NCBI RefSeq assembly: GCF_003323745.1
Contig: NZ_QOIL01000014.1
Span: 219,153-283,152 of the forward strand
Length of the DNA stretch: 64,000 nt
From: Sphaerisporangium album
GTDB taxonomy: Bacteria > Actinomycetota > Actinomycetes > Streptosporangiales > Streptosporangiaceae
Direction: 5' to 3'
The translations under genes were made by a program, and so were the position numbers. The notes under the pieces are model-generated. The model worked only from the letters and a program-made list of their open reading frames with translations, was not told the DNA's origin and did no database searches. Numbering within the stretch: position 1 is the stretch's first letter; each line of letters starts with the position of its first letter. Of the stretch, positions 44,258-57,603 are shown one piece after another.

Positions 44258-45319
44258 ATGCCGGAGCCAGGCGACCTCGCCGACCTGCGCCTTCGCGACT
44301 ACAGGCCCTACTCGCGCATGCGTGCCCCGAACCGGCGTCGCGCGCGGGCCGCCGTCTCGGCGATGGACGCCCACGCCCATCTCGGCCGATGGCTGACCGG
44401 CGGTGACTGGGCGGTTCCTGACGTGGCGGAGCTGATCGACCTCATGGAGGCCTGCAACATCGCGGCGATGGTGAACCTCGACGGCCGGTGGGGCGGCGAG
44501 CTGGAGGCGAACCTTGACCGGTACGATCGCGCGCATCCTGACCGGTTCGCGACGTTCTGCCACGTCGACTGGAATGCGCTGGCCGAGCCCCGGCCAGGGG
44601 AGCGGCTCGCCGGCGACCTCGCCCGCTCGGTGGCGAGCGGCGCACGGGGGCTGAAGGTGTGGAAGGACCTCGGCCTGGAGGTCCGGGACGGCGACGGGCG
44701 CCTGGTCTCGCCGGACGATCGCCGTCTGGCGCCTCTGTGGGAGAAGGCGGCGGAGCTCGGGGTGCCGGTCGCCATCCACACCGCCGACCCCGTCGCGTTC
44801 TTCGACCCGGTCGACGAACGGAACGAACGGCTGGAAGAGCTGCTGCGGCATCCCGAGTGGTCGTTCGCGGACGAACGTTACCCGCGCTTCGAACGGTTGA
44901 TCGCCGCCCTGGAAGCCCTCGTCGCGGCCAATCCGGACACCGCCTTCATCGGCCTGCACGCCGGCTGCCACGCCGAGGACCTGTCGTGGGTGGACCGCAT
45001 GCTGGGCGCCTACCCGAACCTCTGCATCGACATCGCCGCTCGCGTCGCCGAGCTCGGCCGCCAGCCGCGCCGGACGCGTGAGCTCATCATGCGCCACCGC
45101 GACCGTGTCCTGTTCGGCACCGACCAGATCCCTCCGCGCCGGGAGGTCTACGAGATCTACTTCCGCTTCGCCGAGACGGCGGACGAGCACTTCCCCTACT
45201 CGCCGAAGGACCCCCCGCCCAACGGCCGGTGGCGCATCTCGGGAATCGACCTGCCGACGGAGGTGCTGGAGAAGGTCTACGCCGGCAACCTGCGACGGCT
45301 GCTCGGCGGCCGCGGCTAG
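44258..45319 (+). CDS. Amidohydrolase-2 family metal-dependent hydrolase
   Basis: A 353-residue TIM-barrel hydrolase. Metal ligands are in MDAHAHLGRW (HxH), GLKVWKDLGLEV (barrel Lys), AIHTADP, FIGLHAGCHAEDLSW and LFGTDQIPP (final Asp). Members of this family decarboxylate or hydrolyse small aromatic or sugar-derived acids. The ATG at 44258 follows GAGGGG; a GTG at 44243 overlapping the previous stop is an alternative. Coupling to the glycosidase-like gene suggests a shared catabolic or modification role (inference). Its stop codon interlocks with that of the convergent acetyltransferase (CTAG). Confidence 0.8.
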   Translation: MPEPGDLADLRLRDYRPYSRMRAPNRRRARAAVSAMDAHAHLGRWLTGGDWAVPDVAELIDLMEACNIAAMVNLDGRWGGELEANLDRYDRAHPDRFATFCHVDWNALAEPRPGERLAGDLARSVASGARGLKVWKDLGLEVRDGDGRLVSPDDRRLAPLWEKAAELGVPVAIHTADPVAFFDPVDERNERLEELLRHPEWSFADERYPRFERLIAALEALVAANPDTAFIGLHAGCHAEDLSWVDRMLGAYPNLCIDIAARVAELGRQPRRTRELIMRHRDRVLFGTDQIPPRREVYEIYFRFAETADEHFPYSPKDPPPNGRWRISGIDLPTEVLEKVYAGNLRRLLGGRG

Positions 45320-45870
45320 TCCGGAGGAAGGAGCGGGAGCGTGCTGCCCACGATCGCGTACCGCTCGTAGCCTCCGGGGAAGACGAACATCCCCATCAGG
45401 TCGACGAAGCCCAGCCGGCGGTAGAGGTGCCGCGCCGCCGTCGGCTGGTCATGGGTGGACAGCACGGCCGTGCGCTCGGCACGGCCCTCGCACAGGCCCC
45501 GCACGAGCCTGCGGCCGATGCCCTTGCCCTGGTAGCCGGGGTGGACGTGGATCTCGGCGATCTCCAGCGCGTTCTCGAACCACGCCGCCGCGACCCCCGC
45601 GCCCGCGCGCTCGGCCAGGCCCCGGCGCACGACGTCGTGCCACCACTGCCCCGGCGCGCCGTGGAACCCGTACCCGAAGCCGACGATCTGCCCGCCGGGC
45701 GTCTCGGCGAACAGGCAGGCGAAGTCGGGGAACGTGGCGTGGTTGCGCATGATGCTCTGCCGGCCAGAGAGCTGCTCGACCGGAGGGCGCATCGCCGCGG
45801 TGTACGTGTCGATCACGGCATCCAGCTCAGCGGTGAACTCCTCGGCACCGGCGCGTCGCAGTTCGATCAC
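45316..45870 (-). CDS. GNAT-family N-acetyltransferase
   Basis: A 184-residue acetyltransferase with the acetyl-CoA motif EIHVHPGYQGKGIGRRLVRGLCEG and the C-terminal HLYRRLGFVDLMGMFVFPGG. The acceptor is unknown. The GTG at 45870 is chosen: TAGTGT (45883-45878) lies exactly 7 bases before it, giving a leaderless message, and the 11 upstream codons overlap that promoter. It ends tail-to-tail with the amidohydrolase. Confidence 0.85.
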   Translation of the reverse strand: MIELRRAGAEEFTAELDAVIDTYTAAMRPPVEQLSGRQSIMRNHATFPDFACLFAETPGGQIVGFGYGFHGAPGQWWHDVVRRGLAERAGAGVAAAWFENALEIAEIHVHPGYQGKGIGRRLVRGLCEGRAERTAVLSTHDQPTAARHLYRRLGFVDLMGMFVFPGGYERYAIVGSTLPLLPPD

Positions 45871-46040
45871 TCGTCGCACACTAGCAGGACCGCGAAGAGG
45901 CACGGCCGAACCGGCTCAGAGCGCGCTTCGGGGCGTTAAACCGGCGTTTCGGGTGCCTCCCCGGCGAAGATCCGGACGGCTCGGAGCGGGGTGCCGGATC
46001 GGTCACCGTCCCGTGACCGCGCGGTGCCGCGCGCCACCGG

Positions 46041-46517
46041 TCATTCCACGTCGGCGGGCGTGCCGTCCGTGATGCGCACGAGCTCGTCGAACGTCGTCGG
46101 GAAGATGGTGTGCGGGTGACCCGCGGCGGCCCACACCACCTTGTGCTCGCCCAGCCAGGTGTCGACCAGCGTGCGGATCGGCGCCGGATGCCCGACCGGG
46201 GCCACGCCGCCGATCGTCTGCCCCGTCGCGGTCTTCACGAAGTCCGGGGCGGCCCTCTTCACCTTGGACGCCCCCACCAGGCCGGCGACCAGGCCCGTGT
46301 CGACCCGGTGGGCGCCGCTGGTGAGCACCAGCAGCGGCTCGCCGTCGGCGTCGAAGACCAGGCTGTTGGCGATCGCCCCGACCTCGCAGCCGAGCCGGGC
46401 CGCGGCGGCCGCGGCCGTCGGGACCGCGTCATCGAACACGACCACCTCGCCCATGGCGCCGGCCTCGCGCAGCGCCGTGGTGACCTTCAGGACGGTCGGA
46501 TGCAACTTTTCTGGCAC
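46041..46517 (-). CDS. YbaK/EbsC-family aminoacyl-tRNA deacylase-like protein
   Basis: A 158-residue stand-alone editing domain that removes mischarged amino acids from tRNA (YbaK/ProX family). It has GEVVVFDDAVPTAAAAA, the substrate-binding Lys region ASKVKRAAPDFVKTATGQTIGGVAPVGHP, and WAAAGHPHTIFPTTFDEL. The GTG at 46517 has TAGAGT (46529-46524) six bases before it. Which tRNA it edits cannot be read from sequence. Divergent from the L,D-transpeptidase. Confidence 0.88.
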   Translation of the reverse strand: MPEKLHPTVLKVTTALREAGAMGEVVVFDDAVPTAAAAAARLGCEVGAIANSLVFDADGEPLLVLTSGAHRVDTGLVAGLVGASKVKRAAPDFVKTATGQTIGGVAPVGHPAPIRTLVDTWLGEHKVVWAAAGHPHTIFPTTFDELVRITDGTPADVE

Positions 46518-46645
46518 CCGGACACTCTAAACAGGTTGACCGGCATCAGCCATTCATTACATCTCCGTGACTGTAGGCGGGCGGAGGTGATCATTGCGCT
46601 AGTGTCCGTCATCCAATCATGGTGTTGCGGAGAGGAAGTTTTGAC

Positions 46646-47479
46646 ATGGGGGTTGGAAGGCGGCTCGCCGCCGCGGCGGTGCTGACCGCGGGAGCCGTGC
46701 TCGCCTCGGGGCTCGTCTCGGGTCACGCGGCGGGAACCCAGCGGAGCGACCTGGCTGGGGGAGCCGGGGGCGCGAGCGCGGTTGTCACGATCCACACGAC
46801 GCCGGTCAGCGCGCGGACTGCGGTCACGCCGTTCACCGCGCCGCACGTCAGCCTGAAGATCGGCGCCAAGGGCGCCGCGGTGAAGCAGTTGCAGACCAGG
46901 CTGCGGGAGCTCGGCTACGCGCCGGGCAAGATCGACTCGCGCTACGGGGGCACCACGCAGTCCGCCGTGTGGGCGTTCCAGAAGGTCCAGGGCCTGTCGC
47001 CGACGAGCACGGTCAGCGCGCGCACGTGGCGGGCGCTGGAGAACCCGAAGGCGCCGCAGATCCTGGTCCCGAAAGGCAAGCCCGACCGGGTCGAGGTCAA
47101 CCTGACCAAGCAGATCGCCGTGCTGTACCAGGCGGGGCAGGTGAAGCTGATCACCCACATCTCCTCGGGCAGCGGCATCCCCTACTGCGAGACGGCGACC
47201 TGGCAGGGCAAGGTCCAGAGGTTCTGCGGCGACGCGAGGACGCCCACCGGCGACTTCAAGACCACCTGGCGGCGGTCGGGCTGGCACAAGTCCTACCTCG
47301 GGCAGCTGTACAACCCGATCTTCTTCAACGGGGGGATCGCCCTGCACGGCGCGCTGTCGGTCCCGCTCGCGCCCGCCTCGCACGGGTGCGTCCGGCTTCC
47401 GATGCACGTCGCCGAGGCGCTGCCGACCCTGCTGGGGACCGGCGTCCCGGTCCACGTCCGGGGCAAGTTCCAGCGCTGA
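46646..47479 (+). CDS. L,D-transpeptidase with peptidoglycan-binding domain
   Basis: A 277-residue exported protein. An N-terminal signal peptide (RRLAAAAVLTAGAVLASGLV) is followed by a PG_binding_1 domain (GAKGAAVKQLQTRLRELGYAPGKIDSRYG, about 70-135). A YkuD catalytic domain ends the protein, with the active Cys in HGCVRLP (Cys248) and partner His in IALHG. Such enzymes make 3-3 cross-links in peptidoglycan. The ATG at 46646 has AGAGGAAG upstream; an ATG 27 bases earlier lacks one. A TAGTGT -10 at 46600-46605 is a likely promoter. A strong terminator follows. Confidence 0.9.
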   Translation: MGVGRRLAAAAVLTAGAVLASGLVSGHAAGTQRSDLAGGAGGASAVVTIHTTPVSARTAVTPFTAPHVSLKIGAKGAAVKQLQTRLRELGYAPGKIDSRYGGTTQSAVWAFQKVQGLSPTSTVSARTWRALENPKAPQILVPKGKPDRVEVNLTKQIAVLYQAGQVKLITHISSGSGIPYCETATWQGKVQRFCGDARTPTGDFKTTWRRSGWHKSYLGQLYNPIFFNGGIALHGALSVPLAPASHGCVRLPMHVAEALPTLLGTGVPVHVRGKFQR

Positions 47480-47535
47480 CCTGGCGCTGAGCCGGCGCTG
47501 AGCCGGACACTCACCCGCCGCCGAACCGGCGGTCC

Positions 47536-47565
47536 AAGGGCCGCGAGCCGACGCTCGCGGCCCTT
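47536..47565 (+). terminator. Terminator after L,D-transpeptidase
   Basis: AAGGGCCGCGAGC (47536-47548) pairs with GCTCGCGGCCCTT (47553-47565) over a CGAC loop and is followed by TT: a classic intrinsic terminator. Confidence 0.85.
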
Positions 47566-47746
47566 TTCGCGTCCCGAAGGCGCCGGACGCCCCGCCAGGC
47601 TCGGCTTCTTCCCGTATCCCCGCGTGTCCGGGCCGGCCGGTGCGGCCTCCTCCTGCGTACGGTGGGGCCGTGCTTCGCGGGCGCGCTGGAACGCCGTGGT
47701 CGTCCCCGGGTCGTGGTCGTGTTCGAACCGCACGTCGTTCGCATGA

Positions 47747-47801
47747 TCGAACCTTTGTTCGCGTGATGCTTGACATCGCGGGTCATCGAATTTATGTTCG
47801 A
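47747..47801 (+). promoter_or_regulatory. SOS-type (LexA) boxes and promoter
   Basis: Two LexA-like sites, TCGAAC-CTTT-GTTCGC (47747-47762) and TCGAAT-TTAT-GTTCGA (47786-47801), match the actinobacterial consensus TCGAACnnnnGTTCGA with one mismatch each. Between and over them lies a good promoter: TTGACA (47770-47775), 17 bases, TATGTT (47793-47798). The second box overlaps the -10, as expected for repression by LexA. The first gene downstream is the HEPN gene at 48246. Confidence 0.7.
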
Positions 47802-47803
47802 CA

Positions 47804-47837
47804 TAGTGAGGGCAGGACTCGCGGCCTGCCCTCACTA
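47804..47837 (+). other. Perfect hairpin at the predicted transcript start
   Basis: TAGTGAGGGCAGG (47804-47816) and CCTGCCCTCACTA (47825-47837) form a perfect 13-base-pair stem with an 8-base loop, beginning about 6 bases after the -10 box. At the extreme 5' end it could stabilise the RNA, act as an attenuator, or be an extra protein site. Confidence 0.55.
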
Positions 47838-48245
47838 CCCGGCGGGTGAGCGTCGTGTGAGCCCGCCGCGCGAAGCACTGGCCGGACGGGGAGAGGGGAA
47901 GCTCCTCGTCCGGCCGCGAGTGACCGGCATGCCGAGACCTGTCTCCGAACCACCGCATCTCCGACATCTCCGACACCGCATCTCCTGAAACCGCACGACA
48001 CCCCGACGACGACCCGAGATCCGCGGACCGAGCACCTCTACCGAACACCTCTGGAGCGACAGGCGGCGGAGGCGGGGCCACACCCCGCGACCGCCCTGGC
48101 GTCAGGCCGCCGGCGGGGCCGAGAGAGCGAGGGACGAGCCCGCCGAAGTGACCATGGGCCCGCAGGCCATCGGAATTGTCGGTGGCATCTGCGACGGTGT
48201 TATCACCGGCGGTCACCGCCGGGGCCACGACCCAAGGAGGGTGGC
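47838..48245 (+). other. Long leader between SOS promoter and HEPN gene
   Basis: About 400 bases without a convincing gene. It contains another hairpin, GGCCGGACG (47880-47888) with CGTCCGGCC (47907-47915). Short open frames exist but lack ribosome-binding sites and look like shadows. Confidence 0.4.
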
Positions 48246-48686
48246 ATGACTCGACAGCCCGGAGAAGGTCCCCGGGTCTCCCAGACCGTGCGCGCGCATC
48301 TCGCCGACGCGCACGCCTGCCTGGCCGACGCCGCGGCCACGCGCACCGCGGCCGAGCGCTACGTCTCGGCTCACCTCGCGGCGCTTCGTGCGGCGGCGGC
48401 GATCCTCGCGGCGCTCCCGCGGCCCATGGACGGGCGCCGGCGGCGGCTGCGCAGCGCGTGGGAGCTGTTACCCGAGGCCGAGCCGAAGCTCACGCGGTGG
48501 GCGGCCTACTTCGCCGAGAGCGCGCGCAAGCGGGCGATGGCCGAGGCCGGCATGGTGCGCGTGGTGTCGGCGCTGGACGCCGACGAGCTGATCGGCGAGG
48601 CCCGCACGTTCGTCGCCGTCGTCGAGGACATCCTCGGCGTCCCGGGCCAGTCGGCCCTCCCGGTGAATTCGCCCCTCGCGGGCTGA
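48246..48686 (+). CDS. SAV_6107-type HEPN-domain protein
   Basis: A 146-residue all-helical protein resembling the actinobacterial SAV_6107 HEPN family. HEPN proteins are often RNases with an Rx4-6H motif; RYVSAH (Arg38 to His43) fits. Later helices read WAAYFAESARKRAMAEAGM. The ATG at 48246 follows AAGGAGG. A SOS-type promoter lies 440 bases upstream with no gene in between, so DNA-damage induction is possible. To my recollection related genes lie near translesion polymerase genes in other actinomycetes, but none is present here. Function is unproven. Confidence 0.72.
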   Translation: MTRQPGEGPRVSQTVRAHLADAHACLADAAATRTAAERYVSAHLAALRAAAAILAALPRPMDGRRRRLRSAWELLPEAEPKLTRWAAYFAESARKRAMAEAGMVRVVSALDADELIGEARTFVAVVEDILGVPGQSALPVNSPLAG

Positions 48687-48710
48687 CCCGCCCACGCCTG
48701 CGCATGGCGT

Positions 48711-48773
48711 GACACCCGGTTCCGGCATGGCGAAACCGTTCCGGCATGGCGAAACCGCGGAAGGACGGGTGTC
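48711..48773. repeat. Two tandem 19-base repeats inside an inverted repeat
   Basis: GTTCCGGCATGGCGAAACC occurs twice in tandem (48719-48737 and 48738-48756). Each copy, with its flanking bases, can nearly self-pair (CGGTTCCG/CGAAACCG). The pair is framed by GACACCCG (48711-48718) and CGGGTGTC (48766-48773). It may terminate the HEPN transcript or be a degenerate repeat element. Confidence 0.65.
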
Positions 48774-48812
48774 CCGGCAGCCGATGGCGCATCCGGTCGC
48801 GCCTGGCTCAAC

Positions 48813-48882
48813 GTGCCGCCGCATGTCGGCCCGGCACCCCTCAGAGCGTGTCGCCGTATGTCGGCCGGGCCACCTGCAGAGC
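48813..48882. repeat. Two imperfect 35-base tandem repeats
   Basis: Units 48813-48847 and 48848-48882 share the frame GTG-CGCCG-ATGTCGGCC ... CAGAGC with scattered changes. More distant echoes (GTCGCACCCCGT at about 48889 and 48955) follow. No gene is seen here or in 48883-49102. Confidence 0.5.
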
Positions 48883-49102
48883 CTGTTGTCGCACCCCGTC
48901 GCGCGCCGCTTCCGGAGTGGTGCCGTGTGTTCTCGGCCGGTCGTGTCGTGGCCGCGTCGCACCCCGTTGTGCGCTGCCATGGGCGGACCGTGTTCCGGGT
49001 GGACGGCGTGGAGGGGCAGGGCCGTCACAGGGTGACGGCGGGTGCGGGGATCGCCCCGTGATCCCCGGTCCGCACGTCGGTGGCAGAGGGTCCTGGAGGA
49101 AC

Positions 49103-49127
49103 GGTTCGAAGGTTCTCAGAACCGAAC
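49103..49127 (-). terminator. Palindrome after bldD
   Basis: GGTTCT-C-AGAACC (49111-49123), extended by GTTCG/CGAAC (49104-49108/49123-49127), lies 15 bases past the bldD stop and probably terminates it. Confidence 0.5.
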
Positions 49128-49141
49128 GACAGGAACGGCTC

Positions 49142-49636
49142 TCAGAACGATTCGACGGCGCGGCGCGCCTCGGCGTCGAGCACTCCCCACGTGATGAGCT
49201 CTTCGGTCAGCTCGGTGGGGGACTTGTCGTAGATGACCGCGAGGGAACGCAGGTCCTCCTGGCGGATCGACAGCACCTTGCCGTTGTAGTCGCCACGCTG
49301 GCTCTGGATGGTGGCCGCGTAGCGGGCGAGGGCCCCGGCCTTCTCCTTGGGGAGCTGGGCGAGCCGCTCCAGGTCGATCACCAGTTTGGGCGTCGGGCCA
49401 AGCGGCGCGGGAGCGGAGCCCCCGGGAAGCAGCTCGGAGACCGGAACCCCATAGAAGTCGGCCAGCTCCGCGAGCTTCTGAACGGTCACAGCACGGTCGC
49501 CGCGCTCGTAGGAGCCGACGACGACGGCTTTCCACCTGCCGCGCGACTTCTCTTCGACCCCGTGCAGTGATAGACCCTGCTGGGTGCGGATGGCGCGGAG
49601 TCGCGCGCCCAGCGACTTGGCGTAGTCAGACGGCAT
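49142..49636 (-). CDS. bldD: Developmental regulator BldD
   Basis: A 164-residue repressor of sporulation genes. The N-terminal XRE-type helix-turn-helix (about 5-70) includes GLSLHGVEEKSRGRWK and VVVGSYERGDRAVTV. The C-terminal domain keeps the bipartite cyclic-di-GMP signature at the positions known from Streptomyces: RGD at 114-116 and RQED at 125-128, in QRGDYNGKVLSIRQEDLRSL. In streptomycetes a c-di-GMP tetramer drives dimerisation and DNA binding. A BldD-like AGTGA/TTCAT element upstream suggests autorepression. It indicates an organism with a differentiating life cycle. Confidence 0.95.
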   Translation of the reverse strand: MPSDYAKSLGARLRAIRTQQGLSLHGVEEKSRGRWKAVVVGSYERGDRAVTVQKLAELADFYGVPVSELLPGGSAPAPLGPTPKLVIDLERLAQLPKEKAGALARYAATIQSQRGDYNGKVLSIRQEDLRSLAVIYDKSPTELTEELITWGVLDAEARRAVESF

Positions 49637-49656
49637 TGGTTGGCCCCCGGCTTTCT

Positions 49657-49671
49657 ATGAACGTTCTCACT
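49657..49671 (-). promoter_or_regulatory. Candidate BldD box upstream of bldD
   Basis: On the minus strand AGTGA-GAACG-TTCAT lies about 20 bases before the bldD ATG. It resembles the AGTGA(n)TCAC sites bound by BldD, including at its own promoter in Streptomyces; the right half-site is only partial. Confidence 0.5.
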
Positions 49672-50096
49672 TATTGTGCGCCTAGCGACGAATGCGGCGG
49701 CGCTCGGGTCTGGGACCCGGGGCAGGCACCATCGGTGACCGGAGCGTCGCGGTTTACCCGAGTACGTCGCGAGGTGTGGTTACGGACAGTGACGGTAAAG
49801 GTGTGGGCGTGATTGGTCAAGCTGATTGGAAAAAAGATGCCGAATCCTGTCCGGTCGGGTGCTGATCTGGGCGGTCACAATCGCCGCTCCCGTTCCCCAC
49901 GTCTCCGCCCCTTCGCCTTTCCCGCCGCGCCCGCGGGGCCCGCGCCGCGCGGATCCGCGTGACCGCGGGCCGTCCCGCCGCGCGGGCGGGGCCGGGCCGC
50001 GCACGCCGTCGCGGCGACGTCCCCCCAGGTCAGCGGAAGGGTATCCGCCCAGGTTGGGAAGGGCGAACCGGTTCGGGATGTTCTCGGACAGGCTGC
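49672..50096. other. Gene-free region between bldD and pyrR
   Basis: The divergent regulatory region. It holds a direct repeat TGATTGG at 49810 and 49823 next to an A-run and a GC-rich stretch at about 49910-50020. No open frame with coding character is seen. Confidence 0.4.
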
Positions 50097-51782
<1,686 letters not shown>

Positions 51783-51786
<4 letters not shown>

Positions 51787-53087
51787 TCTACCTTCTCAGG
51801 GGCGCCCGCGTGCTCGGGGGCGACCCGCGTGACGTGCTGCTCAGGGACGGCCTCGTCGCCGAGGCCGGGGCGCCGGGCGAGGTGGACGCGCCCGGCGCGA
51901 CCCGGGTGGACGCCGACGGCCTGATCGCGCTCCCGGGCCTGGTCGACCTGCACACGCACCTGCGCGAGCCGGGCCGGGAGGACGCCGAGACGGTGGAGTC
52001 CGGGACGGCGGCGGCGGCGCTCGGCGGGTTCACCGCCGTGCACGCGATGGCCAACACCTCACCGGTGGCCGACACCGCGGGCGTGGTCGAGCAGGTGTGG
52101 CGGCTCGGCCAGGCGGCCGGGCACTGCGACGTGCAGCCGGTGGGCGCGGTCACCGCGGGCCTGGCGGGCCGGCAGCTCGCCGAGCTCGGCGCGATGGCGG
52201 ACAGCGCGGCCCGCGTGCGGGTCTTCTCCGACGACGGGGTGTGCGTCTCGGACGCGGTGCTCATGCGGCGGGCGCTGGAGTACGTCAAGGCGTTCGACGG
52301 CGTGGTGGCCCAGCACGCGCAGGAGCCCCGCCTGACCGAGGGCGCGCAGATGAACGAGGGCGCGGTGTCGGGCCGCCTCGGCCTCACCGGCTGGCCCGCG
52401 GTCGCCGAGGAGGCGATCATCGCGCGTGACTGCCTGCTGGCCGCGCACGTCGGCTCCCGCCTGCACGTCTGCCACGTGTCCACGGCCGGTTCCGTCGAGA
52501 TCATCCGGTGGGCGAAGTCGAAGGGCTGGAACGTCACCGCCGAGGTGACCCCGCACCACCTGCTGCTCACCGACGCCCGCGCCGAGTCCTCGCCCGCGGG
52601 CCCGTACAACCCGATCTACAAGGTCAACCCGCCGCTGCGCACCGACGCCGACGTCCAGGCGCTGCGCGAGGCGCTGGCCGACGGCACGATCGACTGCGTG
52701 GCCACCGACCACGCGCCGCACCCGGTCGAGGACAAGGAGACCGAGTGGCCGGCGGCGGCCATGGGCATGATCGGCCTGGAGACCGCCCTGTCGGTCGTCC
52801 AGGAGGCCATGGTCGAGACGGGCCTGCTGGACTGGGCGGGCGTCGCCGACCGCATGTCCGCCCGGCCCGCCCGCATCGGCCGCCTGTCCGGCCACGGCCG
52901 CCCGCTGGAGGCGGGCGCCCCCGCGAACCTCACCCTGGTGGACCCCTCCGCGCGGTCGGCCGTCGACCCGCACGGGTTCGCCTCCAAGAGCCGTAACACG
53001 CCCTATGTGGGCATGACGCTGCCGGGCAGGGTCGTCGCGACCTTCCTGCGCGGCCGCCCGACCGTCTTCGAAGGGAAGCTGACGTGA
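51783..53087 (+). CDS. pyrC: Dihydroorotase
   Basis: A 434-residue type I dihydroorotase that closes carbamoyl-aspartate to dihydroorotate. [16 protein letters not shown] carries the first metal ligands; the second set is in CHVSTAGS and the catalytic Asp in [13 protein letters not shown]. The GTG at 51783 overlaps the pyrB stop (GTGA). Its stop overlaps a 13-codon mini-ORF that leads into carA. Confidence 0.94.
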
Positions 53088-53125
53088 CGACCCGGCCCGT
53101 CCTCGTCGAAGGGAAGACCAGGTGA
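53084..53125 (+). CDS. 13-codon mini-ORF bridging pyrC and carA
   Basis: GTG at 53084 opens a frame encoding [13 protein letters not shown] with stop at 53123-53125. Its start overlaps the pyrC stop (GTGA) and its stop overlaps the carA GTG (GTGA), so it chains translation across the gap. The sequence around it is a near duplication: TCGAAGGGAAG followed by GTGAC occurs at both 53068-53088 and 53106-53126. It may be a coupling peptide or the remnant of a small gene found between pyrC and carA elsewhere. Confidence 0.4.
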   Translation: MTTRPVLVEGKTR

Positions 53126-54298
53126 CCCGGCAGACCCCGGCGGTCCTCGTGCTGGAGGACGGCCGCGCCTTCCACGGCGTCTCCTACGGCGCCGAGGGGG
53201 AGACCTACGGCGAGATGGTCTTCTCCACCGGTATGACCGGTTACCAGGAGACGCTGACCGACCCGTCCTACCACCGGCAGATCGTGGCGATGACCGCGCC
53301 GCACATCGGCAACACCGGCGTCAACGACGAGGACCCGGAGTCCTCGCGCATCTGGGTGTCCGGGTACGTCGTGCGCGAGCCCGCGCGGGTCGCCTCGAAC
53401 TGGCGCTCGCGCCGCTCCCTGGACGACGAGCTGCGCCGCCAGGGCGTGGTCGGCATCGCCATGCCGGGCACCCGGGCGCTCACCCGCCACCTGCGCGAGC
53501 GCGGGGCCATGCGCGCCGGGGTCTTCACCGCCCCCTCCGCCACGGTCGAGGAGCTCGCCGGCAAGGTGCGCTCCAGCCCGTCGATGGTCGGCGCCGACCT
53601 CGCCAAGGAGGTCTCCACGCCCGAGCCGTACGTCGTGCCCGCCCGCGGGCCCAAGCGGTTCACGGTGGCGGCGCTCGACCTCGGCATCAAGGCGATGACG
53701 CCGTACCGCATGGCCGAGCGCGGCTGCGAGGTGCACGTGCTGCCCGCCACCGCGACGGCGGCCGACCTCCTGGCCCTCGACCCCGACGGGGTGTTCCTGT
53801 CCAACGGCCCGGGCGACCCGTCGGCGGCGGACTACGCCGTCGAGACGCTGGCGGGCGTGCTGGAGGCGCGCAGGCCCGTCTTCGGCATCTGCTTCGGCAA
53901 CCAGATCCTCGGCCGGGCGCTCGGGCTCGGCACCTACAAGCTGCGGTACGGCCACCGCGGGGTCAACCAGCCCGTCCAGGACCGCCGCACCGGCAAGGTG
54001 GACATCTCCGCGCACAACCACGGCTTCGCGGTCGAGGCGCCGCTCGACGGCCCGTTCGAGACGCCGTACGGCCGGGCGGAGGTCAGCCACGTGAACCTCA
54101 ACGACGGCTGCGTCGAGGGGCTGCGCCTGCTCGACCAGCCGGCGTTCAGCGTCCAGTACCACCCCGAGGCCGCCGCGGGGCCGCACGACGCGGCGGGCCT
54201 GTTCGACGAGTTCTGCTCCCTCATGGAAGGCGGGACGGGCACGGCCGCGGGCCTGCCCGCGCGTGGGCGGCACACCGGTTCTACGGCGGAGGACGGGA

Positions 54299-54306
<8 letters not shown>
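53122..54306 (+). CDS. carA: Carbamoyl-phosphate synthase small (glutaminase) chain
   Basis: A 394-residue class I glutamine amidotransferase subunit that releases ammonia for carbamoyl phosphate. The N-terminal half has the [17 protein letters not shown] block; the catalytic Cys is in [15 protein letters not shown] and the His/Glu in [17 protein letters not shown] at 53122 follows GGGAAG. The last 25 residues are low-complexity. It overlaps carB by 8 bases. Confidence 0.94.
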
Positions 54307-57589
<3,283 letters not shown>

Positions 57590-57603
57590 CCCCGCGGCGG
57601 GAG

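Noticed and set aside
47723..47742. TCGAAC...GTTCGC as a third SOS box
   Set aside because: The half-sites are separated by 8 rather than 4 bases, so a LexA dimer would not be expected to fit.
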